Below, in pieces: positions 23,298 through 34,713 of a DNA stretch of 64,000 nucleotides; position 1 is the stretch's first letter; each line of letters starts with the position of its first letter. Below the pieces are notes generated by a model, which worked only from the letters and a program-made list of their open reading frames with translations, searched no databases and was not told the DNA's origin. Origin of the DNA: Polytrichum commune (taxonomy: Eukaryota; Streptophyta; Polytrichopsida; Polytrichales; Polytrichaceae). Position numbers and translations under genes: made by a program. The DNA lies in assembly GCA_950295325.1 (NCBI GenBank), contig OX485803.1:71129554-71193553 (forward strand), given 5' to 3'.

Positions 23298-25762
23298 TTC
23301 TTCTTCTGAAAATTTCTGCGATACATATTGGAAGTAATTAGAGATTACAGAAGAGTTGTTTGAGATAAGAGCACAGTGAAAAGAATGAAAATAAAATGAA
23401 ATGTATTGGGAAAACATACCCCGGTCATGAAGCCTCCCCATTGGCGATAACGGTAGTGCCAGAATGCAAGCCAGAGCTCTAGTTTGTTTAGGGCCTTCTC
23501 TGTCACTGCCCCGGCGGATACCCACCATGCACGTAGCCCGTGGTACATACTGTCTGCTTCGTCCATGGTCCTCGCCGTCCTATACTGGTGGCACATCTTC
23601 TTGTGCTGCTCCCAGAATTCTTCGGGAATGTACTTCTCGGTATACTTAACCATAGATTGGGTCCAGTGAAATTGACAGGTTCTCTCCCGGTCATCCATGC
23701 GGTCCTCCTTCTTCCCGTTGCCATATATGACCCGAACTGCATTCCAATTGGCCTGGGCGCTGTCGGCCATGAAACCCTTGAAGTTGGTATCGACAACACC
23801 ATTCCTCTCCATCACAGCATTGAGATTCTTCCAGAAAACGATCTGGGCATCACAGTCCTCCGATTGCATGTCACATCTTGCAATGGTCATGACACGACAA
23901 TACGTGGAGTCATACACGTGGCATGACATTGTGGTCCATTGTCTAACCCGTTTCACATGGTCGAACATCATCCAAGCATTCTCCAGATCTTCGCCGGGCT
24001 GCATACGCTTGACCAAGTCTACCCCACTACCAGGCCCGACTTCCGACATCTTGAAGACAAAAATCTTATCAAGATTAGCCCCTTGACCAGGGAATTTGTT
24101 CTCCTGAACAAAAGCCCATAAACTGATTCCACGGAGTTTGGTGATAGAGTCCATGACACCATACCTTCTGAGGTATCGGAAGCTCATGACCTTGTTGCGG
24201 ATGTTTGGGGAAGCCATGTCCTTGCACCGGTCGAATACAGGAACAAGTTCCTCTAGAGACAGCTTCTTTGGTGGTGCGTCATCGGGTTGAAGAAGATAGT
24301 TGCCAATTAGAATTTTGCTAGCCTCCAACACAACTGTACTCTTGGTAGCATGAGGAGTCTTCTCGATCTGTTCTTCAATTAGGCCACTGATCTCAGCCTT
24401 AGTGTCTCTGTAGTCGCCCACCTTGACAAGGTGATCGTGAGTTCCAATGTGGATGCACGCTCTTGTGTGGTTGTTTTTGCCAGCAACATAATAAATTTTT
24501 GTCCCACATGTAGCAATACATGTTGGGGGTTCTTTACATACCTTGCAAACAAGCGTAGAGTCAGGTGGGGACGCTCGATCCACTACAAAGGCTTGGAGGG
24601 TACAACCCTCAAACTCTGTCTCGTTGACTTCGAAAATACGAGGTCGGCGGATCAAATATTCGCACTCCTTGTTGTTGCAACGCAGGTGTCCAACGCAGGC
24701 GGAAGAACGGAAGGACAAACCAAAGTCGTTTGTGATGTTGGTAGTGATGGTCTTCGTCCACACATGGCCGTCGTAACGCTTGTCCATTCCCTGCATAGAC
24801 TTGGCCTGTGACCGTGCGGCCGTGTGACCAACAGGTGGCAACTCGAAGATGACAGCACCATCGAACAGAGCATGAAGGTACTCTACCCTGTCGTGTCTAA
24901 TGACCGAGTAGTCTATTTTTTTAAGAATGTTTTTTTTTCCCGGCATTGTTGCAAGTTGTTTTAATAATGGTACTATGCTAACAGTATCTTGCGACAAAGG
25001 ATAGACTTTAGGAGCGTCCCCACCAACTTTAACCTGAGGCGGGGGCTTGGTGGGACTGACCTCGTCATCTGAAGAAAGTGTAATTACAGATTCTACTCTA
25101 GAGTTCTCTACAATAGGCGTCTCGAGACCGGGCTCGAGCTTGACCTTCACATCACGTGGCATAGGAGTTTGAATGGTGCACGTAGAGGAAGAGCGAGGAG
25201 TGAGGATCTCAGTAGAAGCAGCCATCTGAGATTCAGTGAGGCCATAGACTCGGTAACTACCTGGATGAAGAGTCCAAAACATGTTATTGTTCTCATCTCG
25301 ATGCGAAATGCGACCAAGGGTGTGTGTAAGTTCTGACGTGACAACATCAAATATATCCTCGTCAATAACAATAGTGTCCTCACTGAAACCGAACCGACTA
25401 CTCAAACGTTGGGACGTCACGTAAGCTAGTCCGCTGTCCTCCATCCAAAAGGTAAGTGGGACTCTCTCTCCATCAGCATAGAGGATTGCCATGGGCACTT
25501 CTCCGTTAGCAGGCACATGAGCCATGATGAGGGGAATGAGGACTTGCGCGATGACGGAAATGTGAAAGAGGTTTCTCAACATTGTGGGATACCTATTTAT
25601 TAGAAATGCATTGCCAAAGACAACGATGATGGACATGATCCAAATGACGGATGATCTATGAAGGAAAGCATGAATGATACTTCTAAATGTGTAACACCCT
25701 AAACCAAGGAGTCTGAAAGAGAGCGGTAAGTAGGTCACGATACTCCAAATTATATCAGCCAA
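23298..25762 (-). pseudogene. MULE-type transposase, exon 1 only (L1)
   Basis: The exon-1 frame is open over nearly 800 residues (25762 down to the splice donor at 23420, GGG|GTATGT). About 20 bases of exon 2 follow from 23315 before homology to the R copy ends at about 23298. In order: a hydrophobic N-terminal stretch that may be untranslated (MAHV near 25530 is an alternative start), an acidic/Ser-rich linker, a Cys/His-rich WRKY- or FLYWCH-like region (CVGHLRCNNKECEYL), then the DDE core. The core has VYDSTY (first Asp), GFMADSAQ (second Asp) and CQFHW. The catalytic Glu and SWIM finger lie in exon 2, which is lost, so this copy cannot be active. Protein identity to the R copy is high and splice sites are conserved. 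It is head to head with the PM exons at 26157. Confidence 0.82.
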
Positions 25763-26156
25763 GTCATGGGAGACATTATACTAGACAAGATATTATTTGT
25801 TTACAAATACTAGAATTCAATAACAGGCATACATACTAAACATGATAGTAGCTCAGGAATAGAAAATGCCAAACATTATAATGCAACATTGGTATTAACG
25901 ACGAATACGCTTCTGGGGCCCAATATCTGACATGGAAGGATTCCATTACTTATAAAAGGTTTTAGCGCCGCCTTGTGTTGTGTATTAATGCATTGTGGAT
26001 TAATAGAGGAATATTTCAAGAAACTGAAGATTACTTTTCCGAATCCAAGGTGAACGTAATTATCCAAAATGTGAACATAATGATGGCGAATAGATGTTAA
26101 TTATGACATAGTTGACAATCATATATAAGAACTGGATTGCTTCATTAATGTCAAAG
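25763..26156. promoter_or_regulatory. Shared upstream region, transposase/PM pair (L1)
   Basis: 394 bp between divergent genes. The last 70 or so bp before the PM start codon are conserved with the R copy (AACATAATGATGGCG at about 26076 and about 48914). Sequence on the transposase side beyond 25762 is not. It is a probable bidirectional promoter; no TATA box is certain. Confidence 0.5.
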
Positions 26157-26865
26157 ATGAACACTAGGTCGAGAGCGAGAGCAGATCGAGAAGGTAGAAG
26201 GACCATTCAGAAGCAAAGGCGTATTGAGAGAAGGGAAAGGTTAGAATCAAGAGAGATCCTAGGAACACCATACAACTTGCGGACCACAATGGGTAGAAGA
26301 GGGGTTACTTCTTCTAGGGGGACAGGTAGAGGTTCCAAAGGGGGAAAAACGTTTGATGTTGCAGATGTAGCTCCAGTAGTATTATTTCCTGTATCGGAGG
26401 AAGACAACAAAGTTGACAAAGTGGGCAGTGAGGTGATGTTTAACGGAAAACAAAATGAAAAGTTTTAATTTGCAATCATAATGTTAAATTCTAATTGGCA
26501 ATGATATCGGGTGCTTTATGTTGTGTTTTATGTTTGGTGGGCGATTGTGAATTGAATTTGGTTTGGGTATCTGGAACAGGGAATGACGCAGACACAGGTT
26601 CAACCTAAGGCAACCTCCAGTGCCTCAACATCAGATCATACTGAGGAGCAGGTTTGTAAAGAGTGTTATCAATTAGTGACTTGAGTGGTCTTGGGTTTAG
26701 GGTAAGGGTTCTTCAAATTGATAAAACTTTATAAGGCCAACTTCATAGCTAATGACCACATGACATATACAATGACAGAAGATTGGCGATTTCGAACAAG
26801 GCGCTGATATTATTGATCTTCGAGAACTAAGCATGGACAATGAAGAACAGCAATTCGGGGAAGAG
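26157..26865 (+). CDS. PM gene, 5' exons only (L1)
   Basis: Three exons can be read, all phase 0. Exon 1 is 26157-26432 (MNTRSRARAD start; donor GAG|GTGATG), exon 2 is 26580-26651 (acceptor ACAG, donor CAG|GTTTGT), and exon 3 is 26779-26865 (acceptor ACAG, donor GAG|GTAAGT). Exon 1 encodes a strongly basic, nuclear-localisation-like segment, then a PY-LR-TMGR motif also present in the R copy, then an acidic end. Exons 2-3 are Ser/Thr- and Asp/Glu-rich. After exon 3 the sequence enters repeat array A and is cut off at 28500 by the start of unit L2, so the ParB and methylase parts are missing. Exon 1 matches 48954-49232 closely, which identifies the gene. It lies divergent from the transposase pseudogene. 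Confidence 0.65.
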
Positions 26866-26939
26866 GTAAGTTGTCCAAAACAAAAAACCTTGAATTTTTT
26901 TTTTGGAATAGTGCTCGGAGATTACAGATCTATTACTTT

Positions 26940-28500
26940 AAGAAGTTAGAATCTAGGTCTCGGCCCCGAGATAGACTTTCAAAGGGTCACTGGGCGACAC
27001 CTATACATGCCGAGGGAGAAATTTCTGGTGAGGGGGAGGGATGACGGTCGAGGGAGAGGGGGAGGGTTTGGTGGCGTTCTTGGAGATTCGGCCAATGTAT
27101 GAGGTGAGGATAGTTAAGTGTGTTATGAGTGTAACCTGATATGAGGTGAGTTTGCAATGTTGGGTATAAGGGCAATCTGGATTTCTGAGATTCGAGGGCC
27201 GAGTTGAGTGTCTCGGTCCCGAGCCAGATTTTCTGGTATGCAAATCTCGGGATTTTTGGCAGAAGTGCAATATGATCTGAGGTCAATCTGGAATCTTAAG
27301 AATAAGGGTAACATGATGTAAGCTGGTATGTTTCTGCAATTTCAGGGCCGAGATGAGTGTCTCGGTCCTGAGACAGATTCGCTGGTATTCAAACTATACT
27401 GTCACAATCATAGTTGATTTTGATATCTAGATATGCTTTATACAAGTGTTATCTGATATGAGGTCATATATGTGGGTCTCAAGTGTATGATATGAGGATA
27501 TATATGTGGGTGTGAGGTGTAATCTGATATGAGGTTATATATGTGGGTCAGAAGTGTAATCTGGTTTCTGAAATTCCAGGGCCGAGATAAGCTTAGATAG
27601 TCAAATATAAGACCGAGTTGAGTGTCTCGGTCCCGAGCCAGATTTTCTGGTATGCAAATCTCGGGATTTTTGGCAGAAGTGCAATATGATCTGAGGTCAA
27701 TCTGGAATCTTAAGAATAAGGGTAACATGATGTAAGCTGGTATGTTTCTGCAATTTCAGGGCCGAGATGAGTGTCTCGGTCCCGAGACAGATTCGCTAGT
27801 ATTCAAACTATACTGTTACAATCATAGTTGATTTTGATATTTAGATATGCTTTATACGATTGTTATCTGATATAAGGTTATATATGTGGGTCTCTTATGT
27901 AATCTGATATGAGGATATATATGTGGGTGTGAAGTGTAATCTGATATGAGGTTATATATCATGTGGGTCACAAGTGTAATCTGATATAGGTTAAGTTAGG
28001 AATGTTGGGTAGTAGTGTAATCTGATCTAAGCTAAGAAAGTGAAATGTTATACAATCAGAGTTAGGGTAATGTGATATAATGTTAGATATTTCTGAAATT
28101 TCAGGGCCGAGATGAGTGTCTCGGTCCCGAGACGGTTTAGCTGGTATTCAAACTATACTGTCACAATCATAGTTGATTTTGATATCTAGATATGCTTTAT
28201 ACAAGTGTTATCTGATATGAGGTCATTTATGTGAGTCTCAAGTGTAATCTGATATGAGGTTATATATGTGGGTGTGAAGTGTAATCTGATATGAGGTTAT
28301 ATATGTGGGTATGAAGTGTAATATGATATGAGGTTATATATGTGGGTCTCTTGTGTAATCTGATATGAGGTTATATATGTGGGTCTCTTGTGTAATCTGA
28401 TATGAGGTTATATATGTGGGTCACAAGTGTAATCTGATATAGGTTAAGTTAGGAATGTTGGGTAGTAGTGTAATCTGATCTAAGCTAAGTAAATGAAATG
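26940..28500. repeat. Repeat array A (TCTCGG-N2-CCGAGA palindrome)
   Basis: Two kinds of repeat are mixed. One holds the inverted repeat TCTCGG-N2-CCGAGA (26958-26971, 27211, about 27360, about 27624, 27773-27787, 28119-28134). Its best copies extend to TGTCTCGG..CCGAGACA, usually preceded by GGGCCGAG. A block of about 170 bp around it is duplicated nearly exactly (27201-27373 and 27612-27782, 411 bp apart). The other is a unit of about 37 bp, GATATGAGGTTATATATGTGGGT followed by TAATCT, in at least eight copies (27450-27560, 27880-27990, 28210-28440). The array lies in what would be an intron of the L1 PM gene. Confidence 0.85.
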
Positions 28501-28550
28501 TAACACTATATTCGTTAATTGGAGACTTTTTGTTGATTTTGAGACTATTT
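28501..28550 (+). other. Boundary of unit L2 (shared with R)
   Basis: AACACTATATTCGTTAA followed by a GAGACTTTTTG / ATTTTGAGAC stretch, also found at 42032-42080 with a few differences. Upstream sequences differ completely. At 28500 the array-A unit ends in mid-repeat: its other copy at about 28047 reads GAAATGTTATAC where this one reads GAAATGTAACAC. This is a candidate element end. I could not find an inverted partner in the window. Confidence 0.5.
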
Positions 28551-28812
28551 AAGGACGTGGCTTTCACAATTGTAGGAAGGAAAACAGTACAAAGATGCTA
28601 TGTTCCCAATTTAGGATTCAGATATGAGACTCAAATGCATGGAAATACACAGACGTAAATAAGAAAACGAGATATATGAAAACATTTGCATATACAAAAT
28701 CGATATCATATTTATTGAGTAGGGTTGAAGTACAAAATACATGTGGAATATCCAATATTAAGCCAAAGTCCTAAAAATATAATCCCTCTACTAAATGTAT
28801 GTTAATAATAGC
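28551..28812. other. 3' flank of gene A (L2)
   Basis: AT-rich, non-coding, between the unit boundary and the stop of gene A. It probably holds the 3' UTR of gene A. Confidence 0.4.
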
Positions 28813-29718
28813 CTACATGTTTGGATTGTGAATACAACTCGCTACTTGTATTTTTGCCTTAGCCTTTGCGGCCGTTTCTTTTTCTTTTGCTTTAATGGCA
28901 TCCATTGCTCTAAAGATCTCGGCTCCGCGGCTGTAACCTTGTTTATTGACTGATCCCGAATATGTGCCATTTGCCCATATTTGCTGAACCGCTACCGATT
29001 TGTTGGTTGTAATATTGTGAGTGAAATAAGAATGCGTTTGGGAAACCGAATGTCTTGCACTCTTCCGTAGGGCCAAACAACGATCAGACTCGCAAGAAGC
29101 TGTCTTCAGTGTTCGCCTATCCAATGACGAAGTCGATGATGCCCGGCCCACATTCGTGTACATTGGGGTCTGAACAATGACCATAAATATATATAATGAA
29201 GTGGGTTAGTATAAGTGGTTACAAGTTACGGATGGAAGTCCGAAAAATCCAAGAAGTTGAAATGCACTAATACACGGAAATCATCAAGGAAAAACTTGAG
29301 AATGCCAATAGTTGGGCACCTTCGCCTTTGGGGCGCTGGTTAGAGCTTTTGGGACATCGACGGGTGTAGATACAAGCCCGAGAGGGACGTTCGCGAACGC
29401 CGGGACATCAATTTGGGGTTCATCCATGCAAAGGCGTCTGGTCGACCGTGGGTTACGGACGTGCTTCTCACTGCGGAGGGGAGATGGAGATGGACTTGGA
29501 GCGTAATTGAGTTTTGCAACCTTTGCAGGAGGGCTATCCACGACTCCGTCTTCAAACCCGGAGTCTTTGGAGTAATCAACAGCAGAGGCAGCATCGGCGG
29601 CCGAATATTGGAATAGTGAAGGCATTGCAACGTCGCTCATACCAAGGGAAGGGGAGCCGGTTTCTGCCTGAGATGCAGACATGCCATTGACGACACTTTT
29701 GGGTGCTTGGTGAGGCAA
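28813..29718 (-). CDS. Gene A, L2 copy (unknown, two exons visible)
   Basis: Exon n is about 29718-29307 (acceptor TCTTAG, donor AAG|GTGCCC). Exon n+1 is about 29180-28813 (acceptor GTTCAG). Both junctions are phase 0. The first exon has AAS-DYSK, GVVDSPPAK, a PSPSPSPL run and RRLCMD. The second has GYSRGAEIFRAMDAIKAKE and ends in an Ala/Lys-rich helix. The same order of motifs occurs in the copy at 42573-43392, so the gene is real although I recognise no family. There is no start codon at the exon head. The first Met, in NGMSASQAE, may serve, or an upstream exon is missing. The SP-rich, low-complexity make-up suggests a regulatory or nuclear protein. It lies downstream of the FCP1-like gene on the same strand. 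Confidence 0.6.
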
Positions 29719-29810
29719 CTAAGACACAAAAATACATTACAAAGATAAGGGGAGAAATGTTAGACATTTACATGGAGAGTCCAAGTACAAACCCAAAATC
29801 ATCAAAGTTT

Positions 29811-30530
29811 TCATATTAATTTATTGAGTCTAGCGTAGCCGTACAATCTCCTAAATTCCTCATCTTGTGGGCCTAGAGGCCTATTGCCAATTGGGTTGGA
29901 GAGCACAAAATCCGGGACACTTCCGGGGTGATAGGCAAGCCTCCTAATGTAGGGTCCTAGTTCACTCTCTAGAAAGTTGTCATTTCTATCGCTTTCCCAA
30001 GGATCCGGGAATATGCAATTGCCCGGGGGATTGAGAATACTCTTTGCCGGGCTGTCGTCAATGAGGAGTGTGTTATCCGGGGTGGGCCAACAACCGTGGG
30101 GAACCCCCTCCAACATAGGGACGCCCACCCAGAGGTTCTTCCTCAGGACCTTTAAGAATTGAGGCCCACGACCTCCTCCGACCTTGGGTACAATATTGCC
30201 ACTATGGTCATAGAGGTCATCGCAGTGTTCTTGACCGAAAAGCAAGCATGGCATTGCGAGTTCTCGGAAAAGGAAACCGACGATGGCCTTCGTGTTGTCC
30301 ATGAGCATAGAGCTCCAGATGATGACATGGGCGAAGCCAAGGACCTCACGAAGGAAGCTCCTCAAGCCGGGGCGGGCACGTACAACCTTCTTATTTATGA
30401 GAGTATCGAACTGTCCGCCGTAATCCATGTCTTGTGGACTACGGAAGGGCCCCTTGGACGCACTATGCGAGATATGATTGGAATGACAAAACACCCCATT
30501 GAGGTCAAATATTATGAACGGTTTCATCAT
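29811..30530 (-). CDS. FCP1/NIF-type HAD phosphatase-like protein
   Basis: A single-exon ORF of 239 residues. HAD motif I is FDLNGV at residues 8-13, where the second Asp of the usual DxD is Asn. Motif II is VIIWSSM (about residue 70), a Lys lies in the RKNLW region (about 130), and motif III/IV is TLLIDDSPAK (about 158). This layout is that of the FCP1 homology (NIF) domain, best known from phosphatases acting on the RNA polymerase II C-terminal domain. Plant genomes hold many relatives with a DLNG variant, so the Asn may be ancestral. If it removes the general acid, catalysis would be weak. An intact frame ends LNKLI with AATAAA overlapping the end. It lies between gene A and the PM gene of L2, all on the minus strand. 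R has no counterpart, so it may be cargo or a captured host gene. Confidence 0.75.
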   Translation of the reverse strand: MMKPFIIFDLNGVFCHSNHISHSASKGPFRSPQDMDYGGQFDTLINKKVVRARPGLRSFLREVLGFAHVIIWSSMLMDNTKAIVGFLFRELAMPCLLFGQEHCDDLYDHSGNIVPKVGGGRGPQFLKVLRKNLWVGVPMLEGVPHGCWPTPDNTLLIDDSPAKSILNPPGNCIFPDPWESDRNDNFLESELGPYIRRLAYHPGSVPDFVLSNPIGNRPLGPQDEEFRRLYGYARLNKLI

Positions 30531-30904
30531 GGGCGCGCTTGGTTTTCCCGCGGGGTTGCGACATATCTCCGACAGACCCTGTGATGGAACATTTTATCTA
30601 GGTAAATGGTACTACTCAAGAAAACCAATTGACAAGCATGGATAAACTCAACAAAGAATTATAAGGCCAAAAATAATCCGAACCATCCAGTTGAAAAATT
30701 GGTATTAATGTAATTGGTGATACACATTTGGTGAATAATATACATTGTCGCAAAAAATATCTGTTGAAGTTAATGGAATCTATGCTAACAAAATTGTATC
30801 CACCCGCAGGGCGAAGTCGAGGATTGAACTCGATAATATACACACGCCACGAAGGAGGCAGACAAGGAAGTTTCGGAGGCGCGTCCGTAACGTGGGAGGC
30901 ATGC
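30531..30904. other. Spacer between FCP1-like and PM genes
   Basis: About 370 bp with no supported gene. A half-palindrome of family B (GCGTCCGTAA) lies at 30881-30890. Confidence 0.4.
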
Positions 30905-33900
30905 TCAAAGGTTGATTACCTCTTCAGGGGCGAGGTCCGCTCCAGCAGTGCCTCCCTCACCTGGCCCCGTCATGGGCACAGGATCCGGACGCGCGCCCGC
31001 AAAATTGTCCAGATCTTCGACCACCAACAAGGTGTCTCCAGCCGCTTGCGACCCTTGAGTATCCACGTAAGGCTGATCCTCATCTGTGGAGTCTTGGCTG
31101 CCCCGCATATGTACATCTTCATCGCCGATGGGGGCATTGCCTTCATTGACATCTGTCTCGGCGGCACCCGCCATGTCACGTGCCGGTATCTCCTCCACTC
31201 CTGTAGGATGAGAGGAGGGCTCCTCTGGAGTGGCGACAACAAGGGGAGAGGGCGGGACAATCAACGTGGGAGCTGGATAAGCATGCTCGGGTATATAAAC
31301 TGCATGGCTACTAGATGGAGGCCGCATGAGAGTGGTGGGCATGGACATGCCAGCCTCGGGAGTTGCATATACAACTTGGGGCCTTGCCTGCAAGCTCTGC
31401 ATCAAGCTCATGAATTGTTGGCTCTGGGCCAAGAACTGTTGATTTTGAGCCATGAGATCAGCGTGCCTTCGAGCAGACTCCAACCTAGCTTGCTCCATCT
31501 CAGCTTGGATGGCGGCCATTTTTTTGGCATGCTCCTCGTTAGCTTCTCGAAGCCGTTGGTCAAGCTCTTCCTTCATTCGCCTCTCCATCTTCTCGTCCAA
31601 TTCGGACACTGACATCGGCTCTTTCTTCACCTTGCCAGGTTCCGTAGGCAAGGCAGAGATGGCATGTGAATCCTAATCTCATCCTCGTCTTCATCGGAGA
31701 GCTCCAAGACCGCGCCTTCAGGGTATTCGTTGTATGGCGTCTTGTTCCTCTTTCGTCGACTCTCACGATATAGAGAGATATCAGGCCTCAATATCAACTC
31801 CAGCACATCCCTCCCCTCCATAGGGGGTAGATCTGAATGTTGAGATCCCCCTCCAGATGAAGCGGTGCATCCGCCTTCTGCCGCAAGGTCCACATCCTTC
31901 TCGGCCATAACACTTGGAGCACGAGATGGACCCGCAGTTGAGGGAAATCCAACTCGAGAGGTGGGAGTCCCAAAAGGTGAGAGAACAGGGGTATGAGGGA
32001 CCCTTATCGGAGTGAAGTTCACGCGTGCCTCCTGCGCATCCGTGTCGTCTGTTCCTAGCAGGAAAGCACTTGGATTAATTGGGTCGCGAACAAGGCCGTG
32101 TAAAGGCTCCTGTGTGGAGGGCTGCGCTCTTGGGGAACTGGGATCTTGGTCCTCTTCAGGGTCTGACTCCATTCCGGGCATTGCCTCTTCTCTAGAAGAG
32201 AGAGGCACAATAGGATGGGGTGTAAGGACGTCCATGATGTCTTGGATATCCATTTTGGAGGCCATTACCCTGTGAGTATGGGCGTCATCGTAGTTGGAAT
32301 CCTGCACAAAAGAATTCACCTGCAAGCCAAGCATCTGGACCATAACAAGAAAATTAGATAAGAACAATTGTGGTGATTGCATATAAATGAGGCTAGATGT
32401 CAACACATTATACGGACGCACGTTCGTAAAACCACCACTCAAAAGTTGGACAATTTTACGGACGCACGGTCGTAAAATTCACATGCACCTGATACTGGGT
32501 TTTTACGGACGCGCGTCCGTAAAATAACTATGCAAAAGATTGGTGGGTTGAAAGACAAACAAATACTCACCAGTGCTGCATACATAAACTTCGTGCCTCC
32601 GAAGACGTTGTAAACTGTCTCACTCATGACAGTTAAAGCCTTCAAGACCCCTATATAAAAGTCCATCCGGAGCTCGAACGCCGGATAGATTGCATGCATT
32701 GTCTCCTCAACAAGCTCCTTGGGATGTGGTGGCGGCAACGAATAGACTTTCTTGAACACCTCGTGTGGTTTAATGGGCAATCGTCCAGTTGGGGAAGACT
32801 TGCGTGTTAAGAAATAAAGCTGCACAGCTCCCACTTGCTTCACCCCCCTTGCCTCTTGAATGACAATGATCCCTTCTGTCTTCGCTGGGATGTAGGTGCT
32901 GTGGTACATATCGTATTCGAGGTCCATCGTTGATGTGTACAGATGGACAATGGATGTGAACCTCTCTTGCTCTACAATCCATAACCACACATGAGGCTCG
33001 AAGAGGGCAGGCGAGCGATAGCTCTTGAATGCTTTTAAAAAGGGGTCGTAGAAGGGTGCTCCCGCAACGTCTTGCTTCCAAGCTCCGGGAATTGCACGAA
33101 AATCAAAAATGGCGAAAGGGCAACCCCTGGGATCATCTCTCACAGAGGCTCTTGAAGCATGGGTGTCCCATGTGCCGAACTTCATGCCCTTTGCGACCGT
33201 GCAGAATCTTGCAAACCCTCCAAATTTCGCGTTCTTTTTCCTATCGAGAAAGTGAACGTACAACCCTGCCTCCCTCTCGTCGATGGATCCCTTCTTTTCG
33301 TTCCTTCTGGATCGTTGGGCAAGGAAGGATGATGCCCCTCTTATCAAAGCTCGCATTGAGACGCCATTGATGTGGTATTCACCCTTCAGCTTCCTCCAAT
33401 TCTCCCACACGATCTCACCATCACTATTAATGAGGTTGTGGGTGGGTAGCAATTTGCTAATCTCCCTTACAGCCATGGTCTTCTTCTTTCTGTAATCGCA
33501 CCATTCCTTAATGTGGTACGTGGATGGCTTCATGTGCTTCGGCCGCTTCAGAAAGATTTTGGGATAGGGCAGAGTTCTTCTAGGAGTTTCTAGAAGAATG
33601 TGTTCTGCTGCCCTGTAGAGCTCCGAGTCCATCAATCCTTGGAGGGGACGAAAGAACTCTCGCAAGATTGGTGGTACCTTAATCTTTGAATCGCTCTTGT
33701 ACGTGTTCTCCGTATCTGGATTCACAAGGTCCCCGTTGTTGTGGGCATCGAAGAGTCGCAACCATATTGCCCACGTCTCCTCTGTTGCAGTGATGAGCTT
33801 GAGTTCACCCTTTAATTCATGCACTGTCTTCATGCCGCTTGTCTTCATGTCTATACTCGAGAACTTTGTCAAGATGACATTGCTGAATGTCTGCAAGAGG

Positions 33901-34662
33901 CATGAATTGCAAGAAATTAGTAGACATTAAATTCAAAGAATTGAAGCAGTGGGACAAGAAGGGGCAGGTTTACGGACGTGCGTCCGTAAATATATATGAG
34001 TGACATACCTGCCATTAGGGTTCTTGACGACTGCATTGTCTCTTTCTTTTGGGGGACATTCGTGCTCCACCCACAAGGTCCTCCCAGCCACGATGTTGGC
34101 TGCCCATGAAGCCTCGAACTGCCTCACTTTATTCCCCTGGTTCATGAAGGCAGATATTGCTATGAGCTGGTTCGAGTCCTTGGAATGCACGACGAATGCC
34201 TTCCAATATCGGATTGTCTCTTTCAATGGGCTTTTTCCACTCGTCGTCTTCAAGGAGAGCTTTTGCAGCCATTACACTATGTTGGCCGTCAACAATGTAG
34301 AACTCTCCATTCTTAAGAATCGGCCAATTTTTTTCGTTGACTTCAACGATAGGATCCTTTGGTGTGACACAAATGGTCTGCCTGTCAAATTTGGGGTTGT
34401 TCATGATGTTGTTCATTTGCCACCATACCCCGCTTTCTTCTTTTGCTCTGGTATTCATACTTTCGGTGCCCTTGTGGCATTTGTAGACGTCTACCTCGAA
34501 AGTAAAATACCTGCCAAGGGGCCAGCATCCCTTCGTCTTCTCATCGAACTCTTGGAATATTTTTGTTGAGAGTTCGGCGTCAGGGCGTTGACCATTTTTG
34601 AGGAGTGGAGCGACAGTCAGTGTAGAGCTGACATACGGACCCTCTGTTAGTCCAGAGTTCAT
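30905..34662 (-). pseudogene. PM gene, L2: ParB-like plus methylase fold
   Basis: The exons I can place are 34662-34009, 33882-32571 (acceptor ATTCAG, donor CTG|GTGAGT) and 32334-30905 (acceptor GTCCAG). The first holds a ParB-type motif, FYIVDGQHS (34276-34290). A 1-bp frame change follows between 34253 and about 34200. The next exon parallels the R copy in its middle and reaches the methylase fold. The DPPY position is weak (FDFRAIPG). The SAM-binding motif I is VYNVFGGTKF and continues across the intron as LGLQVNSFVQD, equivalent to LGRHVVALEED in R. The C-terminal tail is acidic, then coiled coil (about 31650-31400) and Pro-rich. A second frame change or unseen intron lies at 31627-31651. 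Both introns contain family-B palindromes. It is probably a DNA-binding, possibly catalytically weakened, methylase-like protein. Confidence 0.65.
32400..32524. repeat. Family-B palindromes in PM intron
   Basis: Three copies lie in the 236-nt intron 32570-32335: two imperfect (about 32408 and 32453) and one perfect 24-bp palindrome at 32501-32524, arm TTTTACGGACGC. A further copy with an imperfect centre lies at 33970-33990 in the neighbouring intron. Confidence 0.9.
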
Positions 34663-34713
34663 CTGCGAGTGAGAGCGTTTATTTGCCTGTCTGCTCCCTC
34701 TTTATGCACCACT

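Noticed and set aside
29718..29811. Joining the FCP1-like ORF to gene A as one spliced gene
   Set aside because: The only plausible donor near the end of the FCP1 frame gives the wrong phase for the gene A acceptor, and R has gene A without the FCP1-like ORF.
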